64,000 nucleotides of DNA from Amycolatopsis sp. A133 (GCF_031082405.1 NZ_JAVHJU010000017.1:124001-188000); one strand, 5' to 3'. Shown: positions 42,904 through 54,174, counted from the first letter of the stretch. The notes: generated by a model not told the origin, from the letters alone. Translations and numbers: made by a program.

Positions 42904-43914
42904 TCAAGACTTGCGGCGGCCACCCAGCCACGCCAGCAGCGCCCCGGCGCCAAAGGCACCGGCGACAGCGCCGAGGCCCGCCCCGCGCTGCACGGTGACG
43001 CTCTGCTCGAGCCGGACCGGCGGCGGGGGCGCGACGACCTTGCGCTCGTTCTCCGCCGCCGTCGCGGTCCACGCCGTGATGAGCAGGAGGAAGCGCGAGA
43101 CGAGGTTCGCGAACACGAGCAGCCCGATGACCGGCCCGAACAGCGCGGCCGACGGCGACTTCGTGACGCTGGCCAGGTAGATCGACCCGACCTGCTGCAG
43201 GATGACGAACCCGACGGCGGCGACCACGGCCCCCTTGACGGCACTGCGCAGCGCGACCTGTTCCCGGGGAAGGCGGGCGATCACCCAGATGAAGACGAGG
43301 GTGTTCGCGGCCAGCCCGAGCACGATGGTCGCCCCGCGGAGCAGGACGATCGCCCAGGTCGCCTGCTCGAGCCCGACGAGTTCGAGCAGGAACTGCCCGA
43401 CCCCGCCACCGACGGCGGTCAGCGCGAAGGAGACGATGAGGGCAACCCCGAGCCCGATCAGCGCAACGAGGTCCTTGAGCGTCTGCTTGACGATCGGCTG
43501 CGGCTGTTTTTCCTGGCCCCACTGCGCGGTGAGCGCGTCCCGCAGGTTCGACATCCAGCCGATGCCGGAGTAGAGGGCGATGAGCAGGCCGAAGATCCCG
43601 ATCCCGCCGCCGGAGTCGAGCGCGCCCTTGACGATGCCGTTGACGAGGTCCTTGAGGCCCTCGGGCACGGAGTCGTTGATGCCGTCGGTGATCTTCGCGA
43701 TGATCGTCTGGTCGTGGTTGACGACCAGCCCGACCACGGCGAAGGCGACCATGAACAGCGGGAAGACGGACAGCACGCTGAAGTAGGTGATGGCGGCGGC
43801 GTAGTGGTTGCCGTACCGCTCGGTGAAGGCGTCGTTGGCCCGGATGAGGTGATCGAGCCACGGGTACTTCCGCCGCAGCCGCGGCAGGAGCTTTTCCTTC
43901 TCTTCGTTCGGCAC
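42904..43914 (-). CDS. YihY/BrkB family membrane protein
   Basis: The 336-residue protein starts at GTG 43914. About six hydrophobic segments follow YGNHYAAAITYFSVLSVFPL, the family signature. The last 60 residues include a Pro stretch and a short hydrophobic helix (GAGLGAVAGAFGAGALLAWL). The biochemical role of the family is unsettled. It is not co-oriented closely with other operons. Confidence 0.88.
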   Translation of the reverse strand: MPNEEKEKLLPRLRRKYPWLDHLIRANDAFTERYGNHYAAAITYFSVLSVFPLFMVAFAVVGLVVNHDQTIIAKITDGINDSVPEGLKDLVNGIVKGALDSGGGIGIFGLLIALYSGIGWMSNLRDALTAQWGQEKQPQPIVKQTLKDLVALIGLGVALIVSFALTAVGGGVGQFLLELVGLEQATWAIVLLRGATIVLGLAANTLVFIWVIARLPREQVALRSAVKGAVVAAVGFVILQQVGSIYLASVTKSPSAALFGPVIGLLVFANLVSRFLLLITAWTATAAENERKVVAPPPPVRLEQSVTVQRGAGLGAVAGAFGAGALLAWLGGRRKS

Positions 43915-44006
43915 CGTGAAACGCTAACCACGCCTGGTGCACCCCGCAACGCGAGCGGCCGGCACGGGGGAGGCCGGAGGCAACGAACCTCTTCGCGCGC
44001 GACGGC

Positions 44007-45959
<1,953 letters not shown>

Positions 45960-46388
45960 CGGAGTGCCTCCCGCGAGTGACGAGCGAAACGCTCACCCAT
46001 TCGAGTGAGACGCTGCGTGCTACTGGTCAGAAAACTACCGAGCGTGTCAAGACCTGCCGGTGCTGATTGACTCGGAAGCGAGGGTAGCGCTCAACCGGTA
46101 ATACGGGCCGGGCACCCCCACGGTTCACTCCGGCCACCCGACCGGGTGGCGGTTGAGCCGGACTGCTACTACGTGGAGTAGAGCGTGACCGGAGAGTGTC
46201 CGGTTCTCCGTCACCCATCCTTCGCAACACCCGCTCACGCTGCGCCATTCGCCGCAGGCCGGACTGCTCTGATCGCGTCGTCTCGGCGGGAAAAGTTTTC
46301 ACCGGATAGTGATTGGTCTATACCTCTTGCGGTAGTCCGTTCGGCCCGGTCGGACCGCGCACGACCGGCGTGACAAGAGGAGTTCCGA
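45960..46388. other. Divergent regulatory region before the chitinase gene
   Basis: No gene is supported in these 429 bases. The right half holds the DasR-like site at 46310-46329 and the chitinase ribosome site (AGAGGAG). The left half holds the promoter of the small membrane protein, without a clear motif. Confidence 0.5.
46310..46329. promoter_or_regulatory. DasR-responsive-element-like site upstream of chitinase
   Basis: TTGGTCTATACCTC (46313-46326) matches 10 of 12 bases of the core TGGTCTAGACCA bound by DasR, the GlcNAc-6P-responsive GntR regulator of chitin use in streptomycetes. It lies about 60 bases before the chitinase start. Confidence 0.6.
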
Positions 46389-47099
46389 ATGCCGATCACC
46401 CGCTTTTTGAAGCGCGCCGGAGTGGCGATCAGCGCGCTCGCCACGGCCGTCGCGCTCGCCGCCCCGGCCGCGTCCGCCGCGTCCTTCGTGGTCAGCGAGT
46501 CGCAGTTCGAGCAGATGTTCCCGGGCCGCAATTCCTTCTACACCTACAGCGGTCTCACCGCGGCCCTGTCCGCCTACCCCGGCTTCGCCAACAGCGGCGA
46601 CGACACCGTGAAGAAGCAGGAAGCCGCCGCGTTCCTGGCCAACGTCAGCCACGAGACCGGCGGGCTCGTCTACATCGTCGAGCAGAACACGGCGAACTAC
46701 CCGCACTACTGCGACACCAGCCAGCCGTACGGCTGCCCGGCGGGCACCGCCGCCTACTACGGCCGCGGTCCGATCCAGCTGAGCTGGAACTTCAACTACA
46801 AGGCCGCCGGCGACGCGCTCGGCATCGACCTGCTCGGCAACCCGTACCTGGTCGAGCGGGACGCGGCCGTCGCGTGGAAGACCGGGCTCTGGTACTGGAA
46901 CACCCAGAGCGGCCCCGGCACCATGACCCCGCACAACGCCATGGTCAACGGCCGCGGCTTCGGCGAGACCATCCGCAGCATCAACGGCTCCATCGAATGC
47001 AACGGCGGTAACCCCGCCCAGGTGCAGAGCCGGATCGACCTGTACACGCGGTTCGCCGGGATCCTCGGGGTCCCGACGGGCGGCAACCTCTCCTGCTGA
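46389..47099 (+). CDS. Secreted GH19 chitinase
   Basis: The 236-residue precursor has a signal peptide with probable cleavage at PAASA-ASF (residue 30). Catalytic Glu89 lies in NVSHETGG and the second Glu98 in VYIVEQ. YYGRGPIQLSWNFNY is the GH19 substrate groove signature. There is no chitin-binding module, so it is a single-domain enzyme. It hydrolyses chitin outside the cell. A DasR-like site upstream suggests GlcNAc control. Confidence 0.93.
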   Translation: MPITRFLKRAGVAISALATAVALAAPAASAASFVVSESQFEQMFPGRNSFYTYSGLTAALSAYPGFANSGDDTVKKQEAAAFLANVSHETGGLVYIVEQNTANYPHYCDTSQPYGCPAGTAAYYGRGPIQLSWNFNYKAAGDALGIDLLGNPYLVERDAAVAWKTGLWYWNTQSGPGTMTPHNAMVNGRGFGETIRSINGSIECNGGNPAQVQSRIDLYTRFAGILGVPTGGNLSC

Positions 47100-47112
47100 G
47101 CCGGGCGCGGCG

Positions 47113-47150
47113 AGAAGGGCCTTTCCGGTTCCGGCCGGGAAGGCCCTTCT
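47113..47150. terminator. Two-way terminator between chitinase and exonuclease III genes
   Basis: AGAAGGGCCTTTCCGG pairs with CCGGGAAGGCCCTTCT (one wobble) between the two convergent stops. Confidence 0.8.
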
Positions 47151-47153
47151 TCG

Positions 47154-47963
47154 TCAGCCGGGGAAGTCGATGTCGTAGGTCGCGGTGACGGGCGCGTGGT
47201 CGGACCAGCGCCGGTCGTAGGCGGCCGCCCGTTCGACCACGACGTCGACGACCTTCTCGGCCAGGCCGGGGGTCGCGAGCTGGCAGTCGATGCGCCAGCC
47301 GGAGTCGTTGTCGAAGGCCTGGCCGCGGTAGGACCACCAGGTGTACGGGCCGGGGCCCTCCGGGTCGAGCCGGCGCTGGACGTCGGTGAAGCCCGCCTCG
47401 GTGTAGACGCGGCCGAGCCAGGCGCGTTCCTCGGGCAGGAAACCGGAGTTCTTGCGGTTGCCGCGCCAGTTCTTGAGGTCGACGGTGTCGTAGGCGATGT
47501 TCCAGTCCCCGACGACCACGGCTTCCCGCCCGCCCGCGGCGGCCTTCGCCCGCAGCTCGACGAGGTAGGGCAGGAACGCGGCCATGAAGCGTTCCTTTTC
47601 GTCCTGGCGTTCGGTGCCGACGTCCCCGCTGGGCAGGTAGAGGCTCGCGACGACAACGTTCGGCAGGTGGACTTCGAGGTACCGCCCGCTGTCCTCGAAC
47701 TCGGGCTCCCCGAAGCCGACGCGCACCTCTTCGGGCTCGACGCGGCTGTACACGGCAACACCGTTGCGCCCCTTGGCGGCCGACGGGGCGTGCACCGAGA
47801 ACCACCCCGCGGGCTCGACGACGTCGGCGGACAGCTGACTCGCTTCGGCCCGCACCTCCTGGCAGGCGACGACGTCGGCCTTCGTGGCGGCGAGCCACTC
47901 GACGAAGCCCTTCTTGGCGGCGGCGCGGAGGCCGTTGACGTTCACGGTGGAGACGGTCAGCAC
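47154..47963 (-). CDS. xthA: Exodeoxyribonuclease III / AP endonuclease
   Basis: The 269-residue enzyme has the EEP-fold signature: VNVNGLRAAAKKGF, ACQEVRAEA (metal Glu), VVVGDWNIAYDTVDLKNW, and the C-terminal WSDHAPVTATYD with the catalytic Asp-His. It cuts at abasic sites and trims 3' ends in DNA repair. GTG 47963 is used because it begins VLTVSTVNVNG, the conserved first strand; GTG 47972 is possible. Confidence 0.93.
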   Translation of the reverse strand: MLTVSTVNVNGLRAAAKKGFVEWLAATKADVVACQEVRAEASQLSADVVEPAGWFSVHAPSAAKGRNGVAVYSRVEPEEVRVGFGEPEFEDSGRYLEVHLPNVVVASLYLPSGDVGTERQDEKERFMAAFLPYLVELRAKAAAGGREAVVVGDWNIAYDTVDLKNWRGNRKNSGFLPEERAWLGRVYTEAGFTDVQRRLDPEGPGPYTWWSYRGQAFDNDSGWRIDCQLATPGLAEKVVDVVVERAAAYDRRWSDHAPVTATYDIDFPG

Positions 47964-48039
47964 GCCGTGCACGCTACCGGCCGGGCCGGCGCGGCCGGGG
48001 TGTCGGGGCCGGCCGGTACCGAGTGCCAGACTGCCGCGC

Positions 48040-48798
48040 ATGGGTGAAGCGGTGAACCGGCTGACCGTGCTGGGCAGTTGTGGCGCGTGGCCGGAGCCCG
48101 GCCGTGCGTGTGCCGGGTTCCTGCTCGAGCACAACGGCTTCCGAATGGTCCTCGACCTCGGGTACGGCGCGGCCTCACGGCTGTTCACGCACTGCCCGGG
48201 CGGGCTGCCCGACGCGGTGGTGGTGACGCACGAGCACCCCGACCACTGCGCCGACGTCAGCGCGTTGGGGCGGGCGTGGCACTACACGGTCCAGCCCGGC
48301 ACGCCGGCCGCCCGGCTGCCATTGCACTGCACACCCGGCACCGTCCGGCGGCTCGAGGCGATGGAGCCCCGCCCGCACCCGGAGACGCTGTTCGAGGTGC
48401 ACGACCTGGCGGAGCCGGCCGGCATCGGGCCGTTCCGCATGACGCCGTACCCGCTGCCGCACCACCAACCGAACTTCGGGGTGCGCCTCACGGCCCCCGG
48501 GTCGACGGTGGCGTACACCGGCGACACGGGACCATCACCACAGCTGGCCGAGCTGGCGCGCGACGCGGACCTGTTCATCTGCGAGGCGACCCTCCGCACC
48601 CCACCGCCGGAGGGAGAGCCCCGCTACCTGATGACGGCCGCGGAGGCAGGCCACTGGGCGGCCGAGGCCGGAGCGCGCCGGCTGCTGCTCACCCACTTCT
48701 GGCCGGGGACCGACCGCGCGGCGGCCGCGGAGGAAGCCCGGGCGCGGTTCGGTGGTGAGGTGCTGGTCGCGGAAGAGGACCTCACGGTCGCGCTCTGA
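48040..48798 (+). CDS. MBL-fold metallohydrolase, RNase Z-like
   Basis: The 252-residue protein starts at ATG 48040. VVTHEHPDHCAD is the HxHxDH zinc motif. Later ligands are in YPLPHHQPN, VAYTGDTGP and LLTHFWPG. This layout fits the cyclic-phosphodiesterase/RNase Z-like branch (beta-lactamase class 2). The substrate is unknown. It is divergent from exonuclease III. Confidence 0.88.
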   Translation: MGEAVNRLTVLGSCGAWPEPGRACAGFLLEHNGFRMVLDLGYGAASRLFTHCPGGLPDAVVVTHEHPDHCADVSALGRAWHYTVQPGTPAARLPLHCTPGTVRRLEAMEPRPHPETLFEVHDLAEPAGIGPFRMTPYPLPHHQPNFGVRLTAPGSTVAYTGDTGPSPQLAELARDADLFICEATLRTPPPEGEPRYLMTAAEAGHWAAEAGARRLLLTHFWPGTDRAAAAEEARARFGGEVLVAEEDLTVAL

Positions 48799-48813
48799 CC
48801 CCCGTCTGAGCGC
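48791..48813. repeat. Degenerate direct repeat, CGCTCYGACCCCCGTCYGA, copy 1
   Basis: The segment CGCTCTGACCCCCGTCTGAG recurs at 49121-49143 with three differences in 23 bases. This copy overlaps the end of the metallohydrolase gene. Confidence 0.6.
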
Positions 48814-49120
48814 GACCGCGAGATGCAGGCCACCGCACCGGCTCGGGGTTGAGCGCGACTCACAGCCCGCCCGACCGCGAGATGCAGCCACCCCGCACCC
48901 GCCCGGCCGACCTCAGCCGACCGCGCTCGCTGCGCCGCCCCATCTGCGACCGCGAGGCTCAGGCCAACCCACGCACCGGCTCGGCCCCGGCCGGCGGCGC
49001 TCCCCAGCCCCGCCGGCGAGGCTGGAGGCTTCCTCGCGCCCGTCGGCGTAGCACCAGCCCCACCGCACCCGGTCAGCCTCCGCGGCCGCCCGGCGCCGGC
49101 CCGCCGAAGATCTCCCCTCG

Positions 49121-49143
49121 CGCTCCGACCCCCGTCCGAACGC
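49121..49143. repeat. Degenerate direct repeat, CGCTCYGACCCCCGTCYGA, copy 2
   Basis: CGCTCCGACCCCCGTCCGAA matches copy 1 at 48791-48813. Confidence 0.6.
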
Positions 49144-49364
49144 ATCCCCAGGCTCGATCCCTACGAACCAACACGCCACGCACCCAAGGCATCCAGCCCG
49201 CGAGACTCCCCCTGGAGACCCCGCGGACCACTCCAACCAGTGCCGCGATTCAGTTGTCGCCCGCCCCCGGACGTTCCTCCTCCCCGGCGACCCCAAGCCG
49301 CCCACCTGCGTTTTCCGACGTGATCAGTTCTAGCACCGCCCACCGACAAAAAACGGCGCGGCGA

Positions 49365-49399
49365 AACCTCCGAAGCCGTCAGCGAAGGCGTCGGAGGTT
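49365..49399. terminator. Hairpin after the SH3-like protein gene
   Basis: AACCTCCGA and TCGGAGGTT arms lie 22 bases beyond the minus-strand stop. Confidence 0.55.
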
Positions 49400-49420
49400 C
49401 CGGAGGGCTCGGAAAGAAGC

Positions 49421-49717
49421 TCAGCAGACGGAGCCGGCGACGGGCTGGGTGAATTCGGCGGCCACCCACTTGGTGTCGGCCACCTTGCGGAAGCCGTTCT
49501 GGACGCCCGGCATCGCGTCGAACTGGGCGTCGCGCAGGTACTTGCCGACGATCTTGGCGTTTCCGTCCGCCGCCTCGCGGGCGTTCAGCACGTCCGCGGT
49601 CACGGTCACCTTGCAGCCGGTCGCCGAAGCGCCCGAAGCCTGCTTGTCCGTGTTCATGACGTACACGACGATGACCAGAGCGATGGCGCCCAAGATGAGC
49701 GAAGTCTTCTTCGACAT
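49421..49717 (-). CDS. Membrane-anchored SH3-like domain protein
   Basis: The 98-residue product starts at ATG 49717 after GGAGGAAGG. One N-terminal hydrophobic helix (SLILGAIALVIVVYVM) is followed by a bacterial-SH3-like domain (VTVTADVLNAREAADGNAKI then TKWVAAEF). Two cysteines, one just after the helix and one at the C-terminus, could form a disulfide. It probably sits outside the membrane and may bind cell-wall peptides. Confidence 0.72.
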   Translation of the reverse strand: MSKKTSLILGAIALVIVVYVMNTDKQASGASATGCKVTVTADVLNAREAADGNAKIVGKYLRDAQFDAMPGVQNGFRKVADTKWVAAEFTQPVAGSVC

Positions 49718-49853
49718 GCCTTCCTCCAACCCGCGAGCCCCATCCCCCGCCAAGGGTAGGCAATCCTTTACCCGGACGGCAGCGCCGGACGTCGCAACCA
49801 CCCGGAGGCGCCAGCGGATCCCGCGCGAGGTGACAACGCGTGATCAAGCGGAA

Positions 49854-49883
49854 GGCCCCCTCCCGGCGAACCGGGAAGGGGCC
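49854..49883. terminator. Terminator after icd
   Basis: GGCCCCCTCCCGG and CCGGGAAGGGGCC arms (one mismatch) enclose CGAA, 18 bases after the icd stop. Confidence 0.75.
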
Positions 49884-49900
49884 CTCGAAAAACCGCGAAC

Positions 49901-51124
49901 TCAGCCCTGGGCGATCTTCTTCGCCAGGTTGTCGTCCAGCGTCGCGAGGAACTCCTCGGTCGTCTGCCACGGCTGGTCCTTGCTGATGAGCAGCGCCAGG
50001 TCCTTCGTCATCTGGCCGCTCTCGACGGTCTCGACGACGACCTGCTCCAGCGTGTTCGCGAAGCCGATCAGCTCCTGGTTGCCGTCCAGCTTGCCGCGGT
50101 GCTCGAGGCCGCGGGTCCAGGCGTAGATCGACGCGATCGGGTTGGTCGACGTCGGCTTGCCCTGCTGGTGCTGGCGGTAGTGCCGGGTGACCGTGCCGTG
50201 CGCGGCCTCGGCCTCGACGGTCCGGCCGTCCGGCGTGCGCAGCACCGACGTCATCAGGCCCAGCGAGCCGAAGCCCTGCGCGACCGTGTCGGACTGGACG
50301 TCACCGTCGTAGTTCTTGCACGCCCAGACGTAGCCGCCCTCCCACTTCATCGCCGCGGCGACCATGTCGTCGATCAGGCGGTGCTCGTAGGAGATGCCCT
50401 TGGCGTCGAAGTCGGCCTTGAACTCGTTCTGGAAGATCTCCTCGAACACGTCCTTGAACTGGCCGTCGTAGGCCTTGAGGATCGTGTTCTTGGTGGAGAG
50501 GTACACCGGCAGGCCGCGGTCCAGGCCGTACTGCAGCGAGGCGCGCGCGAAGTCCTCGATGGACTTCTTGAAGTTGTACATCCCCATGGCGACGCCGCCG
50601 CCCTCGGGGAACTGCGCGACCTGGAACTCCATCGGCTCGGAGCCGTCGTCCGGGGTGTAGCTGACGGTCAGCTTGCCCGGGCCGGGCACCTTGAAGTTGG
50701 TGGCCTTGTACTGGTCGCCGTGGGCGTGGCGGCCGATGATGATCGGCTTCGTCCACGTCGGCACCAGCCGCGGGATGTTCTGGATGACGATCGGCTCGCG
50801 GAAGATCACGCCGCCGAGGATGTTGCGGATGGTCCCGTTCGGGGACAGCCACATCTTCTTGAGGCCGAATTCTTCGACGCGCGCCTCGTCGGGGGTGATC
50901 GTGGCGCACTTGACGCCGACGCCGTGCTTCTTGATCGCGTTCGCGGAGTCGACCGTGACCTGGTCGTCGGTGCGGTCCCGCTCCTCGATACCCAGGTCGT
51001 AGTAGTCCAGGTTCACGTCCAGGTACGGGTGGATCAGCTTGTCCTTGATGAACTGCCAGATAATGCGGGTCATCTCATCGCCGTCGAGTTCGACGACGGT
51101 GCCCTGGACCTTGATCTTGGCCAT
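49901..51124 (-). CDS. icd: NADP-dependent isocitrate dehydrogenase, homodimeric eukaryote-like type
   Basis: The 407-residue enzyme oxidises isocitrate to 2-oxoglutarate. [20 protein letters not shown] is the N-terminal signature of the eukaryote-like NADP enzymes. [12 protein letters not shown] binds isocitrate, [11 protein letters not shown] and [20 protein letters not shown] contain metal and substrate residues, and [17 protein letters not shown] the NADP-binding loop. Length is typical. It forms the TCA cycle with the sdh genes in the same window. Confidence 0.97.
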   Translation of the reverse strand: MAKIKVQGTVVELDGDEMTRIIWQFIKDKLIHPYLDVNLDYYDLGIEERDRTDDQVTVDSANAIKKHGVGVKCATITPDEARVEEFGLKKMWLSPNGTIRNILGGVIFREPIVIQNIPRLVPTWTKPIIIGRHAHGDQYKATNFKVPGPGKLTVSYTPDDGSEPMEFQVAQFPEGGGVAMGMYNFKKSIEDFARASLQYGLDRGLPVYLSTKNTILKAYDGQFKDVFEEIFQNEFKADFDAKGISYEHRLIDDMVAAAMKWEGGYVWACKNYDGDVQSDTVAQGFGSLGLMTSVLRTPDGRTVEAEAAHGTVTRHYRQHQQGKPTSTNPIASIYAWTRGLEHRGKLDGNQELIGFANTLEQVVVETVESGQMTKDLALLISKDQPWQTTEEFLATLDDNLAKKIAQG

Positions 51125-51383
51125 GAGCAGCGGTGCTCCTTCCGCGGATCTTCGCGTTGCTTCATACGTCTCGCCGGTAGCGGTACAAGCGTACTGCTTG
51201 ACGGAGCTGGATGGTTCAAGTAGTGGTCGGCATCAAGTCTCCACCCGCCCGTTGTGGCACGGATCACGGGGCACCGAACCCGCCGGTCAGCCCAGCCGAC
51301 CGCTTGCCGAGCGACCGTAGGTGTTCGGCGGTGAACCAGGGCACGATGCCACCCGTGAATCCATCATGCGGGAGGTGACGGCC

Positions 51384-51893
51384 ATGTCGACCCATCGGTA
51401 CGCCGACTACGAAGACGACTACGAGGACCACGACGACACCACCGACGTGCTCGACGAGCGGCCGCGCCGGGGCGCCGCGCACGTGGTCAGCGCGCTCGGC
51501 GGCCTCGTGCTCACGCCGGTCGCCCTGGGCCTGCTGAGCTGGGGCGGGCTGCGCCAGCAGCAGCTGATCCAGGCCACCCTGAGCACCAACCGCGACCCGC
51601 TGGGCATCGCGCTGCTGGCCGGCGGGGCCATCCTGCTGCTGGTCGTCGCCGCGCTCGGCGCGCTGTCGGCCGTCGGCCCGATCCTCGGCGGGCTGATCTA
51701 CGGCGTGCTGCCCGGCGTCGCCGCGATGGCCGTGCCCGAATGGGGGTTCCGGCTGGTGAACCTGATGCCGAAGAGCGACATCGCCTACGGCGTCATGGAC
51801 TTCCTGTTCATCGGCGGCCTGCTCGGCGTGGGCTTCCTGCTGGTCGGCAGCGGGCTGGCCAACGCGCTGGTCCGGCGGCGGCGCGAAGCCTGA
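51384..51893 (+). CDS. Membrane protein of unknown function
   Basis: The 169-residue protein starts at ATG 51384 after GGGAGGTGA. An acidic N-terminus (YADYEDDYEDHDDTTD) precedes four hydrophobic segments, among them VVSALGGLVLTPVALGLLSW and GGAILLLVVAALGALSAVG. A basic tail (RRRREA) suggests the C-terminus faces the cytoplasm. I do not recognise the family beyond actinobacterial membrane proteins of this layout. Confidence 0.75.
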   Translation: MSTHRYADYEDDYEDHDDTTDVLDERPRRGAAHVVSALGGLVLTPVALGLLSWGGLRQQQLIQATLSTNRDPLGIALLAGGAILLLVVAALGALSAVGPILGGLIYGVLPGVAAMAVPEWGFRLVNLMPKSDIAYGVMDFLFIGGLLGVGFLLVGSGLANALVRRRREA

Positions 51894-51918
51894 CGCACGC
51901 CGGTGGCATCATCGGGCG

Positions 51919-52299
51919 ATGGGACTGTTCACCGTGGCCGAGGCCCGCGACGAACTGACGCGCCTGCGGCCGGTCCTCGACGAACTGGTGCGCGTGCGGG
52001 CCGACGCCGCCGAGCTCGCGGCATCGCTGCGGCCCGGCGGGCGGACCACCGGGCTGGGCGGGCTGCCCGAGTGGAAGGCCGCCCAGGCCCGGCTGGACGA
52101 CCTGATGACGACGGTGCAGCGCACCGGCGCCGAGCTCAAGGGGTTCGCGCCGCTGCTGGTCGACTTCCCGGCCGAGCTCGACGGCACCGACGTGCTCCTG
52201 TGCTGGCTCGAAGGTGACCGGGACCTGAGCTGGTACCACCGCGCCGACCTCGGTTTCGCGGGCCGCCGTCCGCTGAAAACCGCTGGCCAGGACCGCTAG
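51919..52299 (+). CDS. DUF2203 family protein
   Basis: The 126-residue protein begins GLFTVAEARDELTRLRPVLD, the typical helical start of DUF2203. The conserved WLEGDRDLSWYHRADLGFAG motif is near the C-terminus. Function is unknown. It lies 25 bases after a membrane protein gene and 9 bases before a methyltransferase gene, so the three may be co-transcribed. Confidence 0.82.
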   Translation: MGLFTVAEARDELTRLRPVLDELVRVRADAAELAASLRPGGRTTGLGGLPEWKAAQARLDDLMTTVQRTGAELKGFAPLLVDFPAELDGTDVLLCWLEGDRDLSWYHRADLGFAGRRPLKTAGQDR

Positions 52300-52308
52300 G
52301 TTGGGTCC

Positions 52309-52926
52309 GTGGACCACGACGTGAGGGCCGCCGTCTTCGACGGCACGGCCGAGCACTACGACGAAGACACCTTTCACGCACCGGTGGCGGAAGCGCTCGT
52401 CGCGCCCCTGCCGTCCGGTCCGGAACTCGTGCTGGACGTCGCCACCGGGACCGGCTTCGCGGCGTACGCGGCGTTGCGGCTGAAGCCGTCGCGGGTGCTG
52501 GCCGTGGACCTGTCGACGGCGATGCTCGCGCGGGCCCGGGCCAAGGCGGCCGAGCTGGATCCGTCGGGAACGATCTCGTGGCTGGCCGCGCCCGCCGTGC
52601 CGATGCCGGCCGACGACCACTCGGCCGACGTCGTGCTGTGCGCGTCCTCCCTGCACTTCCTGGGCGCCGCCGCGTTCCCGGACTGGCGGCGCGTGCTGCG
52701 GCCGGGCGGACGGCTGGCGTTCTCGGTGGTGTCGGGCGCGCGGTTCAAGCCGTCGGGGCCGTTCGCGCCGTTGGTGCCCGGGGACCTGCGGTTCCCGCAC
52801 GACGAGGCCGAGGCGGCGGCGCTGGCCTCGTCGGCGGGCTTCGTGGACGCTTCGGCGCGGACGTTCACCGTCGACGGCGGCGACCGGGTCCGGAGCGTCT
52901 TCCTGGTGCACGCGACGGCTCCGTGA
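52309..52926 (+). CDS. Class I SAM-dependent methyltransferase
   Basis: The 205-residue protein starts at GTG 52309. LVLDVATGTGFAAYAAL is the SAM-binding loop (UbiE/Methyltransf_11 type). VLAVDLSTAML is the acidic strand and SADVVLCASSLHFL motif IV. The substrate is unknown. Confidence 0.87.
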   Translation: MDHDVRAAVFDGTAEHYDEDTFHAPVAEALVAPLPSGPELVLDVATGTGFAAYAALRLKPSRVLAVDLSTAMLARARAKAAELDPSGTISWLAAPAVPMPADDHSADVVLCASSLHFLGAAAFPDWRRVLRPGGRLAFSVVSGARFKPSGPFAPLVPGDLRFPHDEAEAAALASSAGFVDASARTFTVDGGDRVRSVFLVHATAP

Positions 52927-52928
52927 CC

Positions 52929-53342
52929 TCAGCGGTGCAGCGACGCACCTTTGAGGATCTTGTCGACCCCGTTCTTCGGCCCGTGCACGGCCAGCCCGGC
53001 GAGCGCCAGCTTCTCCCCCGGCACCGCGCGCACCGCCGCGCGGTTGTCGGCGTCGTTGCCGGTGTGGAACAGCTCGTCGGTGAAGATCGAGAACCGCAGC
53101 CCGCGGCCGAGCGCGCGGCCGTGCGCCGCGGTCAGGACGGCCGCGGTGCCGGAGAAGACGAGCACCGGCTGGCCGAACATCGGCAGGTACTGCGTGCCGT
53201 CGGCGTCGGCGTAGGGCTCGCCCATCAGCTCCGGGGTCACGTGGGCGATTCCGCTCACCAGGAAGGCGGTGACGTTCAGCCGCTGCCAGGACGCCAGGTC
53301 GTCGCGGAGCAGGACGGCGATCTTCGTGTCGAAGGAACTCAT
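52929..53342 (-). CDS. DUF2000 family protein
   Basis: The 137-residue protein begins TKIAVLLRDDLASWQRLNVT, as in DUF2000. It continues through MFGQPVLVFSG and FTDELFHTGNDADNRAAV. It is divergent from an AraC-type regulator gene with 50 bases between, a pairing that suggests the regulator controls it. Function is unknown. Confidence 0.82.
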   Translation of the reverse strand: MSSFDTKIAVLLRDDLASWQRLNVTAFLVSGIAHVTPELMGEPYADADGTQYLPMFGQPVLVFSGTAAVLTAAHGRALGRGLRFSIFTDELFHTGNDADNRAAVRAVPGEKLALAGLAVHGPKNGVDKILKGASLHR

Positions 53343-53392
53343 GCCCCGCAGACTCGCCCGGCCGCGGCACCGGCGTCTTGTACGTTCTTGAC

Positions 53393-54169
53393 ATGGCGCA
53401 GGTCGAAGCTTGGCGGCCGGCGGTCCCGGGGATCGCCGAGGTCTTCCACGCGCGCTTCACCACGCACGCGTACCCGCTCCACACGCACGACACGTGGACG
53501 CTGCTGATCGTCGACGACGGCGTCATCCGCTACGACCTCGACCGCCACCACCACGGCGCACTCGGCCCGGCCGTGACGCTGCTGCCGCCGAACGTCGCCC
53601 ACGACGGCCGCGCCGCGACCAGCCACGGCTTCCGCAAGCGTGTGCTCTACCTGGACACCGCCGTGCTGGGCGAGGACCTCATCGGCGCGGCGGTCGACCG
53701 GCCCAGCCTCGCCGACGCCCTCCTGCGCACCCGGATCCACCAGCTCCACGAGTCCCTCACCGAGCCGGGCGACACGTTCGAAGCCGAGAGCCGGCTCGTG
53801 CTCGTCGCCGACCGCCTGCGCACCCACCTGGGGAAACCGGTTTCGCACGAGCCGAAGCGCGGCCTCGCCGACGATCTTCGCGACCTGCTCGACGCGCACC
53901 TGCCGGAAGCGGTGACACTCGCCGAAGCGGGCGAGACGCTGGGCGCCCACCCGGCGTACCTCGTCCGCTGCTTCGGGGCGCGGTTCGGGCTGCCGCCGCA
54001 CCGCTACCTGACGGGCCGCCGGGTGGACCGCGCACGCCGCCTGCTGCTCGGCGGCACACCGGCGGCCGAGGTCGCCGCGGCGGCGGGGTTCACCGACCAG
54101 GCCCACCTGACGCGGCACTTCAAGCGGTACCTGGGGACGACGCCGTCGCGGTACGCAAAAACCCGGTGA
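53393..54169 (+). CDS. AraC-family transcriptional regulator
   Basis: The 258-residue protein starts at ATG 53393. An N-terminal cupin-like sensing domain (YPLHTHDTWTLLIVDDGVIR) precedes two helix-turn-helix motifs: VTLAEAGETLGAHPAYLVR and PAAEVAAAAGFTDQAHLTRH, ending FKRYLGTTPSRY. It is divergent from a DUF2000 gene, its likely target. Confidence 0.92.
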   Translation: MAQVEAWRPAVPGIAEVFHARFTTHAYPLHTHDTWTLLIVDDGVIRYDLDRHHHGALGPAVTLLPPNVAHDGRAATSHGFRKRVLYLDTAVLGEDLIGAAVDRPSLADALLRTRIHQLHESLTEPGDTFEAESRLVLVADRLRTHLGKPVSHEPKRGLADDLRDLLDAHLPEAVTLAEAGETLGAHPAYLVRCFGARFGLPPHRYLTGRRVDRARRLLLGGTPAAEVAAAAGFTDQAHLTRHFKRYLGTTPSRYAKTR

Positions 54170-54174
54170 CGGCG

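Larger units (their letters stand above)
48799..49420. other. Gene-free region with degenerate repeats
   Basis: No gene is supported in these 622 bases. Three imperfect copies of CGACCGCGAGATGCAG begin at 48813, 48872 and about 48947, the first and third each followed by a similar CACCGGCTCGG. The pattern resembles decayed duplications, perhaps of the end of the metallohydrolase gene. Confidence 0.55.

Noticed and set aside
48849..50126. Long plus-strand frame across 48849-50126
   Set aside because: It runs antisense through icd and the SH3-like gene and has a composition of shadow frames, with no recognised motif.
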